Positions 1 through 7,049 are shown, counted from the first letter of the stretch. The stretch is DNA of 9,850 nt from Verrucomicrobiia bacterium (GCA_025934545.1 JAICXV010000033.1:1-9850); one strand, 5' to 3'. Notes: generated from the sequence alone by a model not told the origin. Numbers and translations: made by a program.

Positions 1-84
1 AGTCAAAAGAGCGATTTGCACATCGGCCGAACCAGTGTCGCGCTCATGCAAACGAACTCCCTCAATAGTTTTACCTTTTTCCAT
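1..84 (-). CDS. rpsO: Ribosomal protein S15, N-terminal 28 codons (cut by window edge)
   Basis: S15 is a primary 16S rRNA-binding protein of the small ribosomal subunit and binds the central domain early in 30S assembly. Reading leftward from the ATG whose complement is at 82-84 gives an open frame to base 1: it begins MEKGKTIEGVRLHERD and continues TGSADVQIALLT. The last part matches the family signature (His, acidic residue, Asp-Thr-Gly-Ser, then V-Q-I-A-L-L-T). The usual TGSPE is TGSAD here. An in-frame TAA lies five codons upstream, at 97-99, so the ATG is the only reasonable start. No clear Shine-Dalgarno precedes it. The remaining ~60 residues lie off the left edge. In many bacteria pnp follows rpsO; that cannot be checked here. 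The identification rests on 28 residues, but the motif is very characteristic. Confidence 0.9.
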   Translation of the reverse strand, partial: MEKGKTIEGVRLHERDTGSADVQIALLT

Positions 85-165
85 AAAAAATCTTTGTGTT
101 TACGGCATGCGCGAAACAATGCGCCTTACCTATCGTGTCTCGAAATGAGAAGCAACGAAGGGCCA

Positions 166-194
166 AACATAGGCACAACGATGCGTCGTGTAAA
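166..194 (-). promoter_or_regulatory. Candidate sigma70-type promoter for rpsO
   Basis: On the minus strand TTTACA (complement of 189-194) is followed after exactly 17 nt by TATGTT (complement of 166-171). These match five and four of the six consensus bases. Transcription would begin near 159 and give a leader of about 75 nt before the rpsO ATG. S15 leaders often carry an autoregulatory structure. I see only a short GCGC/GCGC pairing here and cannot assign one. Confidence 0.4.
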
Positions 195-230
195 GAGTGA
201 ATTCGGGAGTATTTGGGGTCGGCGAAAAGC

Positions 231-298
231 GCCAAAATCCAAACACCCAGGTTCAGAGAAATCCAAACTCTCAGGCTCGAAAGCCAGACCCTGAGACC
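231..298. repeat. Degenerate ~24-bp tandem repeat
   Basis: AAATCCAAAC occurs at 235-244 and exactly again at 259-268, each followed by a C- and T-containing stretch and CAGG (CACCCAGGTTC, then TCTCAGGCTC). A third, weaker unit (AAAGCCAGAC, then CCTGAG) starts at 280. The period is about 21-24 bp. Because it is close to a multiple of three, the minus-strand translation shows a repeating L-R-V-W motif. It resembles short decaying intergenic repeats rather than a coding sequence. Confidence 0.5.
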
Positions 299-370
299 GG
301 TGTGTTTAATACCGTTGGAAAAACGTCTATTCGGCCGATTAGCACTGTTTCGGCCTGAGACATGCTGCAG

Positions 371-405
371 TTTTTGGTTACCGTTGATAACCGGATAACC
401 AAAAA
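371..405. repeat. Long inverted repeat upstream of the kinase gene
   Basis: TTTTTGGTTA (371-380) is the exact reverse complement of TAACCAAAAA (396-405). The stem can extend inward by CCG/CGG with one bulged A, leaving a loop of about 8 nt. The T-run is on the 5' side and the A-run on the 3' side when read on either strand, which is the reverse of an intrinsic terminator. A protein-binding site or a structured leader is more likely than termination. Confidence 0.55.
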
Positions 406-446
406 AACGACGCACGCTTGTGCCGAGGAATAATTGTGACGGAAAG

Positions 447-472
447 GAACTGCTTTTCACACAATGCAGTTC
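447..472. repeat. 7-bp inverted repeat upstream of the kinase gene
   Basis: GAACTGC (447-453) and GCAGTTC (466-472) are exact reverse complements separated by 12 nt. No T-tract follows on either strand. It could be an operator or leader hairpin for the kinase gene; no function can be assigned. Confidence 0.35.
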
Positions 473-566
473 AAAAAATGCAACCATGTAGACTAAACAG
501 TACAGGCACGACACGTGTTCAACGTGAATTACAACAGTAAAAACTGTCAAATTAACCAGAGCGAAC

Positions 567-3416
567 TTGCCCCCCCATACGGAAATTCATTATCCTGAGA
601 CTAGTCCCAAGGCTAGCGGCCAAAAAGACAAACGAATGGGTACTGCGTCCGAAAAATCTCGGAAGTGGTCTCAGTTGATCACAGGCGCGACAGGGATCGG
701 AGTTGCTTGCGTGGCAATCCTGGTCCTCAGCGGGTGGATTTTCGATTTTTCGCTTCTTAAATACCTTTTCCCAACGTGGACCAATATTGCGCCGGCGACG
801 GCCGTCTGTTTGTTACTGGCCGGATTTGCCCTGACGTGTCTCCGGTTGGCGAATTTTGAAGTTGGACAGAACGCATCCGAACAATCGACCTGTCGTTTTG
901 CGGCGGCTGCGTTTGGCGCTGCCGTTGTTCTGATTGCCGCATTTCACATCGCAGGCCAATTCGCCGGACGTTATGTGCTGATAGATTTTGCTTTTATTCA
1001 CAAAACGGCCAACGCCGCGCGACTTCCATCGATGGCGCCATCAACATCGACCGCGTTTTTTCTTGCCGGAGCGGCGCTTGCGCTGGCTACGACGCGGAGA
1101 TTTTCGCGGTTGTTTCAAACGCTCGCAGTGGCGGTATTTCTGATTGGATGGATCGAGATTTGTAACGTCGTCTATGGCGGACAATCTCTTTCCCGGTATA
1201 CACGAATGCCCTCTCAGACAGCATGCTGTTTTTGCATCGTTGGGCTAGGGATTCTTTGCTCACGTCGGGACTATGGCCTGATGCAACTGATGTGTCATGA
1301 GAGCGCCGGCGGAGTCATTATGCGGCGGCTTTTGCCTGCGGTTCTGCTGGTCCCACTGGCGATGAACTGGCTGGAATTGCAGATGGAACGCTGGCGGGTT
1401 TTTCCGCCGGAATCCGATCAAATGATTTTTACATTAGTTGATGTGTTGATCTTTGGCGCGGTGATGTGGGGAACGGCGGCAACGCTTCATCGGAAAGATC
1501 TGGAGCAAAAACAAATCAAGGAGTCGTTGAACGAGAGCCAGGAATTGCTGCACGCGATCGTTGAATCTTCCGAAGACGCGATCATCAGCAAAAATTTGCA
1601 GGGATTTATCACGAGTTGGAATGAAGGAGCGCAAAAGCTCTTCGGATATGCCGCTGAGGACGCGATCGGAAAATCGATGCGGATGTTAATTCCGAAAGAT
1701 CGCGCAAACGAAGAAGATGAGATCCTGCACCGGATCAAAAGCGGGAAGAAAATTGAACATATCGAGACGGTCCGCATTCATAAAGACGGCCGGGCGCTGC
1801 ATATTTCGGCAACGATTTCTCCGATTCGCGACGAACAAAACAAAGTCATCGGCGCATCCCAGATTGCACGTGACATCACCAATCGAAAGCAGGCCGAGTT
1901 GGCTTTAACAGAAAGCGAGGCACGGCTGCGGTTGGTTACGGAGAATGTGAGGGTCGGCCTGGTCATCATCAATTCAAACAGGGAATATACTTATGCCAAT
2001 TCGACCTACTCCGAGATCTTAGGCCTGGGTTCCGAGAGTTTGATTGGAAAGCGCGTGGCCGATCTGCCGACGGCCGTTTATGAAGAACAGGTAAAACCGC
2101 GATTGGACGACGCGTTTTCTGGAAAAAGCGTACGCTACGAACTGCAGTACCGGCTTGGGCACAAAGAACACATTTATGTGGTCAGCTATGAGCCGATGAA
2201 GACTGACAAAGCGGTCTCCATGATTGTGGCGGTTATCAGCGACATTACCGAGCGGAGAAACCTGGAAGCCCAATTTCGCCAGTCACAAAAGATGGAGTCC
2301 GTTGGCCAATTGGCAGGTGGTGTGGCGCATGATTTTAATAATTTGCTGGCCGTCATTGGCGGGCATTGCGCGCTTATCGGGATGCGCGGGAAGCTTGATA
2401 ACCAGTTGGAAGAGTCGGTTGGAGAAATCGAGAAAGCGTGCGAGCGTGCGGCCAGCCTGACACAACAGCTATTGGCATTCAGCCGCCGACAGACGTTGCT
2501 CCCGAAGCTTCTCGATTTGAACTCGGTCGTGATCAACACGACAAAGATGCTCCAGCGCATCCTCGGAGCGGACATTCAGATTGAGTTCAAATTCTCGCCG
2601 GCAGCACTAACAGTGCAGGCCGATGCGGGAATGATGGATCAGATTCTGTTGAATTTCGCGGTGAATTCGCGCGATGCCATGCCCAAAGGTGGGCGATTGA
2701 TTATTGAAACATCGGCCGTTGCAATTGACCCGTCGACGGCGGCGCAGCAAATCAACGCGCGAAGCGGTTCGTTTGCCTGTTTAAGCGTCACGGACACGGG
2801 ATGCGGAATACCGAAGGAGATTTTGCCGAAGATTTTCGAGCCGTTCTTTACCACGAAAGAAGCCGGAAAAGGAACCGGGCTTGGACTGGCGACGGTGTTT
2901 GGGATTGTTGAACAACATAACGGATGGGTCAACGCTTACAGCGAAACCGGCAGAGGAACAACGTTCCGTGTTTATCTACCGCTCGTTGCACAAGCGGCTG
3001 AGAAACAGTCGGCGACACCCGCGGTGCACTTGCCGGGCGGGACAGAAACAATCTTGGTGGCCGAAGACGATCCAGCTCTGCGATTGTTGATTCGCGAGTT
3101 TCTCACGAAGCTGGGTTATCGAATATTGGAGACGGCTAGCGGCAAAGCGGCCCTCGAAGTATGGCGGAACGAGCGCAAAGAAATACAACTGCTCCTTACT
3201 GACATGGTGATGCCGGATGAATTGAGCGGATTCGATCTCGTGAAAAAAATTCACGCCGAGCACCCGCAATTGCCGGTGATTTTTATCAGCGGGTATAGCC
3301 CGGAGATCGCCGGAAAAGAAATTAAGTTGGAGGAAGGGACAAATTTTTTAGGCAAACCATTTTCCCTGCAAAAGCTCGCGCAAACGATTCGGCAATCGTT
3401 GGATCGGCGCAGATAG
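567..3416 (+). CDS. Membrane-bound hybrid sensor histidine kinase (PAS-PAS-HisKA-HATPase-REC)
   Basis: A two-component sensor that autophosphorylates on His and passes the phosphate to its own receiver domain. Residues 36-306 contain about eight hydrophobic segments forming an integral-membrane sensor region that I cannot name. Two PAS domains follow (~325-445 and ~452-565). The dimerisation/H-box has the phosphoacceptor H588 in VAHDFNN. The ATP-binding domain has its N-box around N696-N700, G1 as DTGCGIP (743-749), an F-box FEPFFTTK (757-764) and G2 GKGTGLGLA (767-775). The C-terminal receiver has the acidic pair D834-D835, phosphoacceptor D879 (LLLTDMVMP) and K930 (GKPF). All catalytic residues are present, so it should be active. 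No separate response regulator is adjacent, so the output partner is unknown. The start is uncertain: the open frame begins at TTG 567, and an in-frame ATG at 636 (residue 24) still precedes the first membrane segment. Neither has a good Shine-Dalgarno. Confidence 0.93.
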   Translation: MPPHTEIHYPETSPKASGQKDKRMGTASEKSRKWSQLITGATGIGVACVAILVLSGWIFDFSLLKYLFPTWTNIAPATAVCLLLAGFALTCLRLANFEVGQNASEQSTCRFAAAAFGAAVVLIAAFHIAGQFAGRYVLIDFAFIHKTANAARLPSMAPSTSTAFFLAGAALALATTRRFSRLFQTLAVAVFLIGWIEICNVVYGGQSLSRYTRMPSQTACCFCIVGLGILCSRRDYGLMQLMCHESAGGVIMRRLLPAVLLVPLAMNWLELQMERWRVFPPESDQMIFTLVDVLIFGAVMWGTAATLHRKDLEQKQIKESLNESQELLHAIVESSEDAIISKNLQGFITSWNEGAQKLFGYAAEDAIGKSMRMLIPKDRANEEDEILHRIKSGKKIEHIETVRIHKDGRALHISATISPIRDEQNKVIGASQIARDITNRKQAELALTESEARLRLVTENVRVGLVIINSNREYTYANSTYSEILGLGSESLIGKRVADLPTAVYEEQVKPRLDDAFSGKSVRYELQYRLGHKEHIYVVSYEPMKTDKAVSMIVAVISDITERRNLEAQFRQSQKMESVGQLAGGVAHDFNNLLAVIGGHCALIGMRGKLDNQLEESVGEIEKACERAASLTQQLLAFSRRQTLLPKLLDLNSVVINTTKMLQRILGADIQIEFKFSPAALTVQADAGMMDQILLNFAVNSRDAMPKGGRLIIETSAVAIDPSTAAQQINARSGSFACLSVTDTGCGIPKEILPKIFEPFFTTKEAGKGTGLGLATVFGIVEQHNGWVNAYSETGRGTTFRVYLPLVAQAAEKQSATPAVHLPGGTETILVAEDDPALRLLIREFLTKLGYRILETASGKAALEVWRNERKEIQLLLTDMVMPDELSGFDLVKKIHAEHPQLPVIFISGYSPEIAGKEIKLEEGTNFLGKPFSLQKLAQTIRQSLDRRR

Positions 3417-3466
3417 CGTAGGCCACAGGTTTTTCCGAGGCCTTATGTTTCAAGAATACTTTCCCA

Positions 3467-3498
3467 GGGTTGGCTCGTTTAAATGAGCCAACCCCGGG
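3467..3498. terminator. Strong hairpin between two convergent genes
   Basis: GGGTTGGCTC (3467-3476) pairs perfectly with GAGCCAACCC (3485-3494) across an 8-nt loop. CCC (3463-3465) can pair further with GGG (3496-3498) past one mismatch. There is no T-tract on either side, so it is not a canonical intrinsic terminator. Its position between converging 3' ends suggests RNA 3'-end stabilisation or bidirectional transcription blocking. Confidence 0.45.
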
Positions 3499-3513
3499 AC
3501 GCAGCTAGAACGC

Positions 3514-3546
3514 GTCCAACCGAAACTTCGATTGGACTAATTTTTT
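3514..3546 (+). terminator. Intrinsic terminator candidate for the kinase gene
   Basis: GTCCAA (3514-3519) pairs with TTGGAC (3532-3537). Inside this, CGAA (3521-3524) faces TTCG (3527-3530), with a C/A mismatch at the junction. The hairpin is followed by TAA and six T residues (3541-3546). The T-tract overlaps the stop codon of the convergent muramidase gene. It lies ~100 bp after the kinase stop, at the right polarity to end that transcript. Confidence 0.5.
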
Positions 3547-5449
3547 ACTGCAATGCAGGATTGAAGGTGGTGTTGCTGTCGTTAAGAGCACTGCCGGTGC
3601 CGGAACTGTAGACGACTATCCAGTTGCCCCACCCCGTTTTACGCCAGGGAATTTCGCATTTGTGGTCGCCGGCGTTGTTATTGAAATCGCCCGCGAAAGC
3701 CACTTGGTTTCCGCCAGCGGGATTGAAATCTGTGCGCCCATCCGTCAGCGAATGGCCGTTGACCGCGCCGTTGCCGTAATCGATGATCCATTCGACCCAG
3801 CCAGTTTTGCGCCAGGCGATGTCGGTTTTTCCATCGCCATCAAAGTCGGCGGCGAGGGCCATTTGCACGGAGGTGCTGCCGTCGAAGTCAGTGCGGCCAT
3901 CGGGAAACGCGTTGCCGTTCACCGCGCCGTTGCCGAAACCAATGATCCAGTTGCCCCATCCTGTTTTGCGCCAGGCGAGATCGGATTTGCCGTCGCCATC
4001 GAAGTCGCCGACGAGCGTTACTTGAGCGCCGTTGGGATTGAAATCGCTGCGGCCATCGGTGAACGAATGTTGGTTGATGACGCCGTTTCCGTAATCAACA
4101 ATCCATTCGCCCCAACCGGTTTTGCGATAGGCGATATCAGATTTGCCGTCGTGATCGAAATCGCCAACGAGGGTCACTTGCGTGGTGGTATCGCCGCTAA
4201 AATCGGTGCGGCCATCGGTTAGCGCGTGTCCGTTGACGACGCCGTTGCCGTATTCGATGATCCATTCGGTCCAAAGATTTTTGCGCCACGCGATGTCCGA
4301 TTTGCCGTCGCCATCGAAGTCGCCAACGACCGTGACTTGCGCATTGCCGCTGGGATTAAAATCAGTGCGACCATCAGTCAAGGCGTGTTGATTGACGGTG
4401 CCGTTGCCGAATTCAATGATCCATTCCGTCCAACCGGTTTTGCGCCAGGCGATGTCTGATTTGCCGTCGTGATCGAAGTCGCCAACGAGAACGACCTGGT
4501 TGCCGCCGTAAGGATTAAAGTCGGTGCGGCCATCGGTGAGAGCGTGGGCATTGACGGCTCCGCTGCCGTAATCAATAACCCATTCGGTCCAGCCGGTCTT
4601 ACGCCAGGCGATGTCTTGTTTGCCGTCGCCATCGAAATCGCCCATGACCTGAACTTGAACGGTGCTCAATGCGCCGGCACCGGGAACAAGCGCCGCGGCG
4701 AGACCGGAGGCTGTGCCATTGAAAACATCGAGGTCGACGTTACCGGAAATGCCGGACACCGCGCCGGTGCTACTATACTGCCAGACGTTCCAAACGCCCG
4801 CGCCCCAGACTTCGCAACTGGTGCAGGTGTTCCAGGGCGTGCCGGTCTGCGCGTTCTGGCCGTTGTAATTGGCGATCCACGCAAACCAGGCGCTGACCGA
4901 GCTGTTAAAATTGCACGCGCTGCACGCACTGACATAAACAATTGGCTTTACCGTCACGCCCTGCCCTGCGGCGTCGCTTTTGACATCAGTACACCATTGA
5001 TTGGCCCAATCGGCATAGCTACTCGCCCCTGTGACGCCACTAAACACTTCGAAATCGAGCATCGGCATCAACGTTCTCCCGTCGGATTTGACGTAGGGAC
5101 CAGCAACGGCCCAGAAGTGGTTTACTTCCGCGAGTGGCGTATTGGCATTGGGATGCGCGAAGTCGTAAGCGCCCATGTCGACACCGGCGGCTTTGCCGTT
5201 GTTTTCGTTATAAACGAAATCGGCGTCAGTGATACTGACGCCTTCGGTGGCTTTAGCCCACGCGAAGGTAATGCCGGAGTTGCGGACGCTGGTCCAATTC
5301 GGCTGGCCTTGAAATGAGGAGACATCGACACCAAGCGGTCGTTGTGCCGAGGCGCTTTGCAGGCCGATGATGAACACGATGGCGACGACGTTTATGGCGG
5401 TCCAAACCGGAAAACGGAAAGGCCAATTGGATACAATTGTTTTTCTCAT
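3545..5449 (-). CDS. Secreted GH25 muramidase fused to a seven-repeat FG-GAP/VCBS beta-propeller
   Basis: GH25 enzymes cut the beta-1,4 bond between N-acetylmuramic acid and N-acetylglucosamine in peptidoglycan. Residues ~1-36 form a signal peptide: basic start, hydrophobic core, and A-S-A before Q36. The GH25 domain (~38-245) keeps the expected acidic residues: D42 in VDVSSFQG, D132 and E134 in the LDFE strand, and D239/D241 near VDLDVFNG. After a short linker (~250-263), seven repeats of 52-53 residues run to the C-terminus. Each opens with a D-x-D-x-D-G-x-x-D calcium-loop motif at residues 271, 324, 377, 430, 482, 535 and 588, followed by W-R-K-T-G-W and a G-N-G/L-T-D-G-R segment. Seven repeats fit one closed seven-bladed propeller, probably for binding a surface or glycan. 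The last repeat has a disrupted calcium loop (DFNNNAGDHKCE). The product should be periplasmic or extracellular. It could remodel own wall, digest other bacteria or act in defence; the sequence does not decide. Confidence 0.92.
   Translation of the reverse strand: MRKTIVSNWPFRFPVWTAINVVAIVFIIGLQSASAQRPLGVDVSSFQGQPNWTSVRNSGITFAWAKATEGVSITDADFVYNENNGKAAGVDMGAYDFAHPNANTPLAEVNHFWAVAGPYVKSDGRTLMPMLDFEVFSGVTGASSYADWANQWCTDVKSDAAGQGVTVKPIVYVSACSACNFNSSVSAWFAWIANYNGQNAQTGTPWNTCTSCEVWGAGVWNVWQYSSTGAVSGISGNVDLDVFNGTASGLAAALVPGAGALSTVQVQVMGDFDGDGKQDIAWRKTGWTEWVIDYGSGAVNAHALTDGRTDFNPYGGNQVVLVGDFDHDGKSDIAWRKTGWTEWIIEFGNGTVNQHALTDGRTDFNPSGNAQVTVVGDFDGDGKSDIAWRKNLWTEWIIEYGNGVVNGHALTDGRTDFSGDTTTQVTLVGDFDHDGKSDIAYRKTGWGEWIVDYGNGVINQHSFTDGRSDFNPNGAQVTLVGDFDGDGKSDLAWRKTGWGNWIIGFGNGAVNGNAFPDGRTDFDGSTSVQMALAADFDGDGKTDIAWRKTGWVEWIIDYGNGAVNGHSLTDGRTDFNPAGGNQVAFAGDFNNNAGDHKCEIPWRKTGWGNWIVVYSSGTGSALNDSNTTFNPALQ
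3548..4657 (-). repeat. Seven tandem ~159-bp coding repeats (propeller blades)
   Basis: The coding DNA for the blades is itself a tandem repeat of 159 bp with one 156-bp unit. Stretches such as the complements of GATTTGCCGTCG, CGGCCATCGGT and TTTTGCGCCAGGCGAT recur nearly unchanged from unit to unit. That similarity suggests recent duplication or gene conversion. The array also produces long spurious open frames on the plus strand. Confidence 0.85.
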
Positions 5450-5548
5450 GTGCGATTCTTTCTCTTTGTGGTTTGGGCGCGACGTGACGCGACGACGCGT
5501 TGTCGGGAACCGTTCCAGGCGCCCGAAATTGAGAGGGATTGATTGGAT

Positions 5549-5575
5549 GCTATAGAGTCAAGTGAAGGTGGTCAA
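5549..5575 (-). promoter_or_regulatory. Possible promoter for the muramidase gene
   Basis: On the minus strand TTGACC (complement of 5570-5575) is followed by TATAGC (complement of 5549-5554). The 15-nt spacing is shorter than the ideal 17, so the call is weak. It would give a leader of about 95 nt before the ATG at 5449. CTTGAC occurs twice here, 14 nt apart. Confidence 0.25.
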
Positions 5576-5601
5576 GCGTGTGAATCACAGTGGTGGAGAT
5601 A

Positions 5602-5706
5602 GAAGCGCGGACTTCAGTCCGCTTCAACTTGATATTCTGTATAACCGTTCGAATGATCCAGCGCCAATTGCGTTTGGGCGCTGAAGCGGACTGAAGTCCG
5701 CGCTCC
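5602..5706. repeat. REPIN-like pair of inverted palindromic repeats
   Basis: The 25-nt segment at 5602-5626 and the reverse complement of 5682-5706 match at 24 of 25 positions. Each copy contains the internal palindrome GCGGACT-TC-AGTCCGC or its complement, so each can fold alone, and the two can also pair with one another across a 55-nt spacer. The spacer holds its own hairpin: CAGCGCC (5659-5665) with GGCGCTG (5677-5683). Two inverted REP units around a short spacer is the layout of REPINs, which are mobilised in trans by RAYT (IS200-like) transposases. No such transposase is in the window. Confidence 0.75.
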
Positions 5707-5768
5707 TTTGGCAGGGAACTACAATCGCACTTTTCATCACAGCCGTTCGCCCGCACAAAATCCCGATT

Positions 5769-7049
5769 TTGCCCGTGACACGTGCTCCAAAACGCCGTAA
5801 TCGTTTGGCGAAAGGAACGGCCCAACAATCTATGAGCGAAACACTGCGCTATCTCCAATCTGAGTCTGCCGAAAATGGCGTCGAAATCGCCGTGCTCTGC
5901 AAATACCTGTTGCTCGATGCCGTCAAAGCGGGCGCGAGCGACATTCATATTGAGCCGTGGGAAAGCACGCTGGCGGTGCGCATTCGGTTAAATGGCGTCC
6001 TCACTGAGCTGGTGCATTTGCCATTGGATTTGATGGAGAAAATTTCCGGGCGTTTCAAGGTGATGGCCAATTTGATTACTTACCAGACCGGATTGCCGCA
6101 GGAAGGCCATGCGCCGGCTGATCCCGAATTGGGCGGGGTTGAGCAGCGTATTTCGATTTTTCCAACGACGCGCGGTGAAAAAATTGTCGTCCGTATTTTT
6201 GATCCGAGCAATCGCAGCTTCGACCTGGCGGCGCTTGGGTTCGATGAAGATATTTTGCAGCAATTTTTAAAACTGCTGAACAAGCCGAGCGGATTGATTT
6301 TGCTGACGGGCCCAACGGGTTCGGGCAAGACGACGGCAATTTATTCCGCTCTTTACACGCTGGTGCAACGGGCCGGCCCGAGCATCAGCATCGCTACGGT
6401 TGAAGATCCGGTGGAGTTCAACCTGCCGATGATCGCGCAAGCGCAGGTGAATCTTGGCCAGGAATTCACTTATCCAAAAGCGTTGCGTTCCTTGATGCGA
6501 CAAGATCCGCAGGTGATTATGGTCGGCGAAATTCGCGATCCCGAAACGGCGGCCATCGCGGTGCAGGCGGGACTAACGGGTCACCTTGTTATCAGCACGA
6601 TTCACTCCGGCAGCACGGCCGGTGTGTTTGCGCGTCTTATTAATATGGATATCGAGCCGTTCCTGCTTTCATCGAGCATCAGCGGTGTGCTTGGGTTACG
6701 GCTCATCCGAAAAAATTGCACTTACTGTTCGCAGCCATACGAGCCGGACCCAAACATTGTGAAGATGGTTCCAGCGAGTGATTTGGAAAATGCGACGCTG
6801 CGCAAAGGAGCGGGTTGCGAACAATGTTCCGGCACAGGTTTCAGCGGACGAACGTCCGTGGTTGAATTGCTCGTGGTCGATCAACCGGTGCGCGATGCGG
6901 TCATGCAAAAGTTGCCGACCAAGACGTTGCAACAGGTTGCGACGGGCCAAGGCATGCAGACGATGTGGCAACGCGGTTTGCAACGCGCGTTGTCCGGCCA
7001 AACGACGCTCGAGGAAATCATGCGTGTTATCGCCGTCGACGAACTCTAA
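5769..7049 (+). CDS. Short GspE/PilB-type secretion or pilus assembly ATPase
   Basis: Hexameric ATPases of this family power type II secretion or type IV pilus assembly from the cytoplasmic face of the inner membrane. The N2-like domain starts at ~35 with GASDIHIEPWE (55-65). The core shows Walker A GPTGSGKT (181-188), Asp-box VEDPVEF (211-217), Walker B VIMVGEIRD (249-257, E254) and His-box GLTGHLVISTIHS (268-280, H272 and H279). A C317-x2-C320 ... C350-x2-C353 zinc motif marks it as GspE/PilB rather than PilT. At 426 residues it is shorter than usual because the N-terminal GspE-N/MshEN domain is missing. The usual PQDGR motif reads PQEGH (110-114), losing that Arg, while R127 and R142 are kept. 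Start: TTG 5769 lies inside a hairpin and lacks a Shine-Dalgarno; GTG 5775 and ATG 5832 (residue 22, with AAAGGAAC ~15 nt upstream) are alternatives, and ATG 5832 is my preference. No pseudopilin or GspF gene is adjacent. Confidence 0.92.
   Translation: MPVTRAPKRRNRLAKGTAQQSMSETLRYLQSESAENGVEIAVLCKYLLLDAVKAGASDIHIEPWESTLAVRIRLNGVLTELVHLPLDLMEKISGRFKVMANLITYQTGLPQEGHAPADPELGGVEQRISIFPTTRGEKIVVRIFDPSNRSFDLAALGFDEDILQQFLKLLNKPSGLILLTGPTGSGKTTAIYSALYTLVQRAGPSISIATVEDPVEFNLPMIAQAQVNLGQEFTYPKALRSLMRQDPQVIMVGEIRDPETAAIAVQAGLTGHLVISTIHSGSTAGVFARLINMDIEPFLLSSSISGVLGLRLIRKNCTYCSQPYEPDPNIVKMVPASDLENATLRKGAGCEQCSGTGFSGRTSVVELLVVDQPVRDAVMQKLPTKTLQQVATGQGMQTMWQRGLQRALSGQTTLEEIMRVIAVDEL

Larger units (their letters stand above)
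85..566. other. Intergenic region between rpsO and the divergent kinase gene
   Basis: I see no convincing gene in these ~480 bp. The longest open frame (71-550, minus) gives a composition unlike a real protein, rich in Cys, Ser and Phe with a repeating L-R-V-W pattern caused by the DNA repeat at 231-298. The region holds the rpsO promoter candidate, that tandem repeat, and inverted repeats at 371-405, 447-472 and 534-547. The sequence is noticeably more AT-rich than the coding regions. No confident promoter for the kinase gene was found. Confidence 0.6.
5450..5768. other. Divergent intergenic region between muramidase and secretion ATPase genes
   Basis: About 319 bp separate the divergent start codons. 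The left part (5450-5580) is the muramidase leader and promoter region; it includes a small palindrome, GGAACCGTTCC (5506-5516). The middle (5602-5706) is the REPIN-like pair. The right part (5707-5768) should carry ATPase expression signals, but I see no convincing -35/-10 pair. A short perfect hairpin, CAAAAT-CCCG-ATTTTG (5756-5771), overlaps the most upstream possible ATPase start. Confidence 0.6.

Noticed and set aside
371..405. Intrinsic terminator
   Set aside because: The T-run precedes and the A-run follows the stem on both strands, so no U-tract would follow the RNA hairpin.
71..550. 159-codon open frame on the minus strand covering most of the rpsO-kinase intergenic region
   Set aside because: Its composition is not protein-like, its repeated L-R-V-W comes from a DNA tandem repeat, and its end overlaps the rpsO start in a different frame.
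3548..4657. CRISPR-like or other non-coding repeat array
   Set aside because: The 159-bp periodic units are in frame and encode a regular protein repeat with calcium-loop motifs; no short repeat/variable spacer pattern exists.
4469..5317. 282-codon plus-strand open frame antisense to the muramidase domain
   Set aside because: It has no recognisable domain, lies wholly inside a well-supported gene, and reflects codon bias and the repetitive structure of the sense strand. The same applies to 3662-4222.
5550..5948. 132-codon minus-strand open frame across the REPIN-like element
   Set aside because: It runs through palindromic repeat DNA and into the ATPase coding region; no protein-like features.
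5769..7049. PilT-type retraction ATPase
   Set aside because: The short length suggested PilT, but the four-Cys zinc motif and the GASDIHIEP and VEDPVEF context are those of GspE/PilB.
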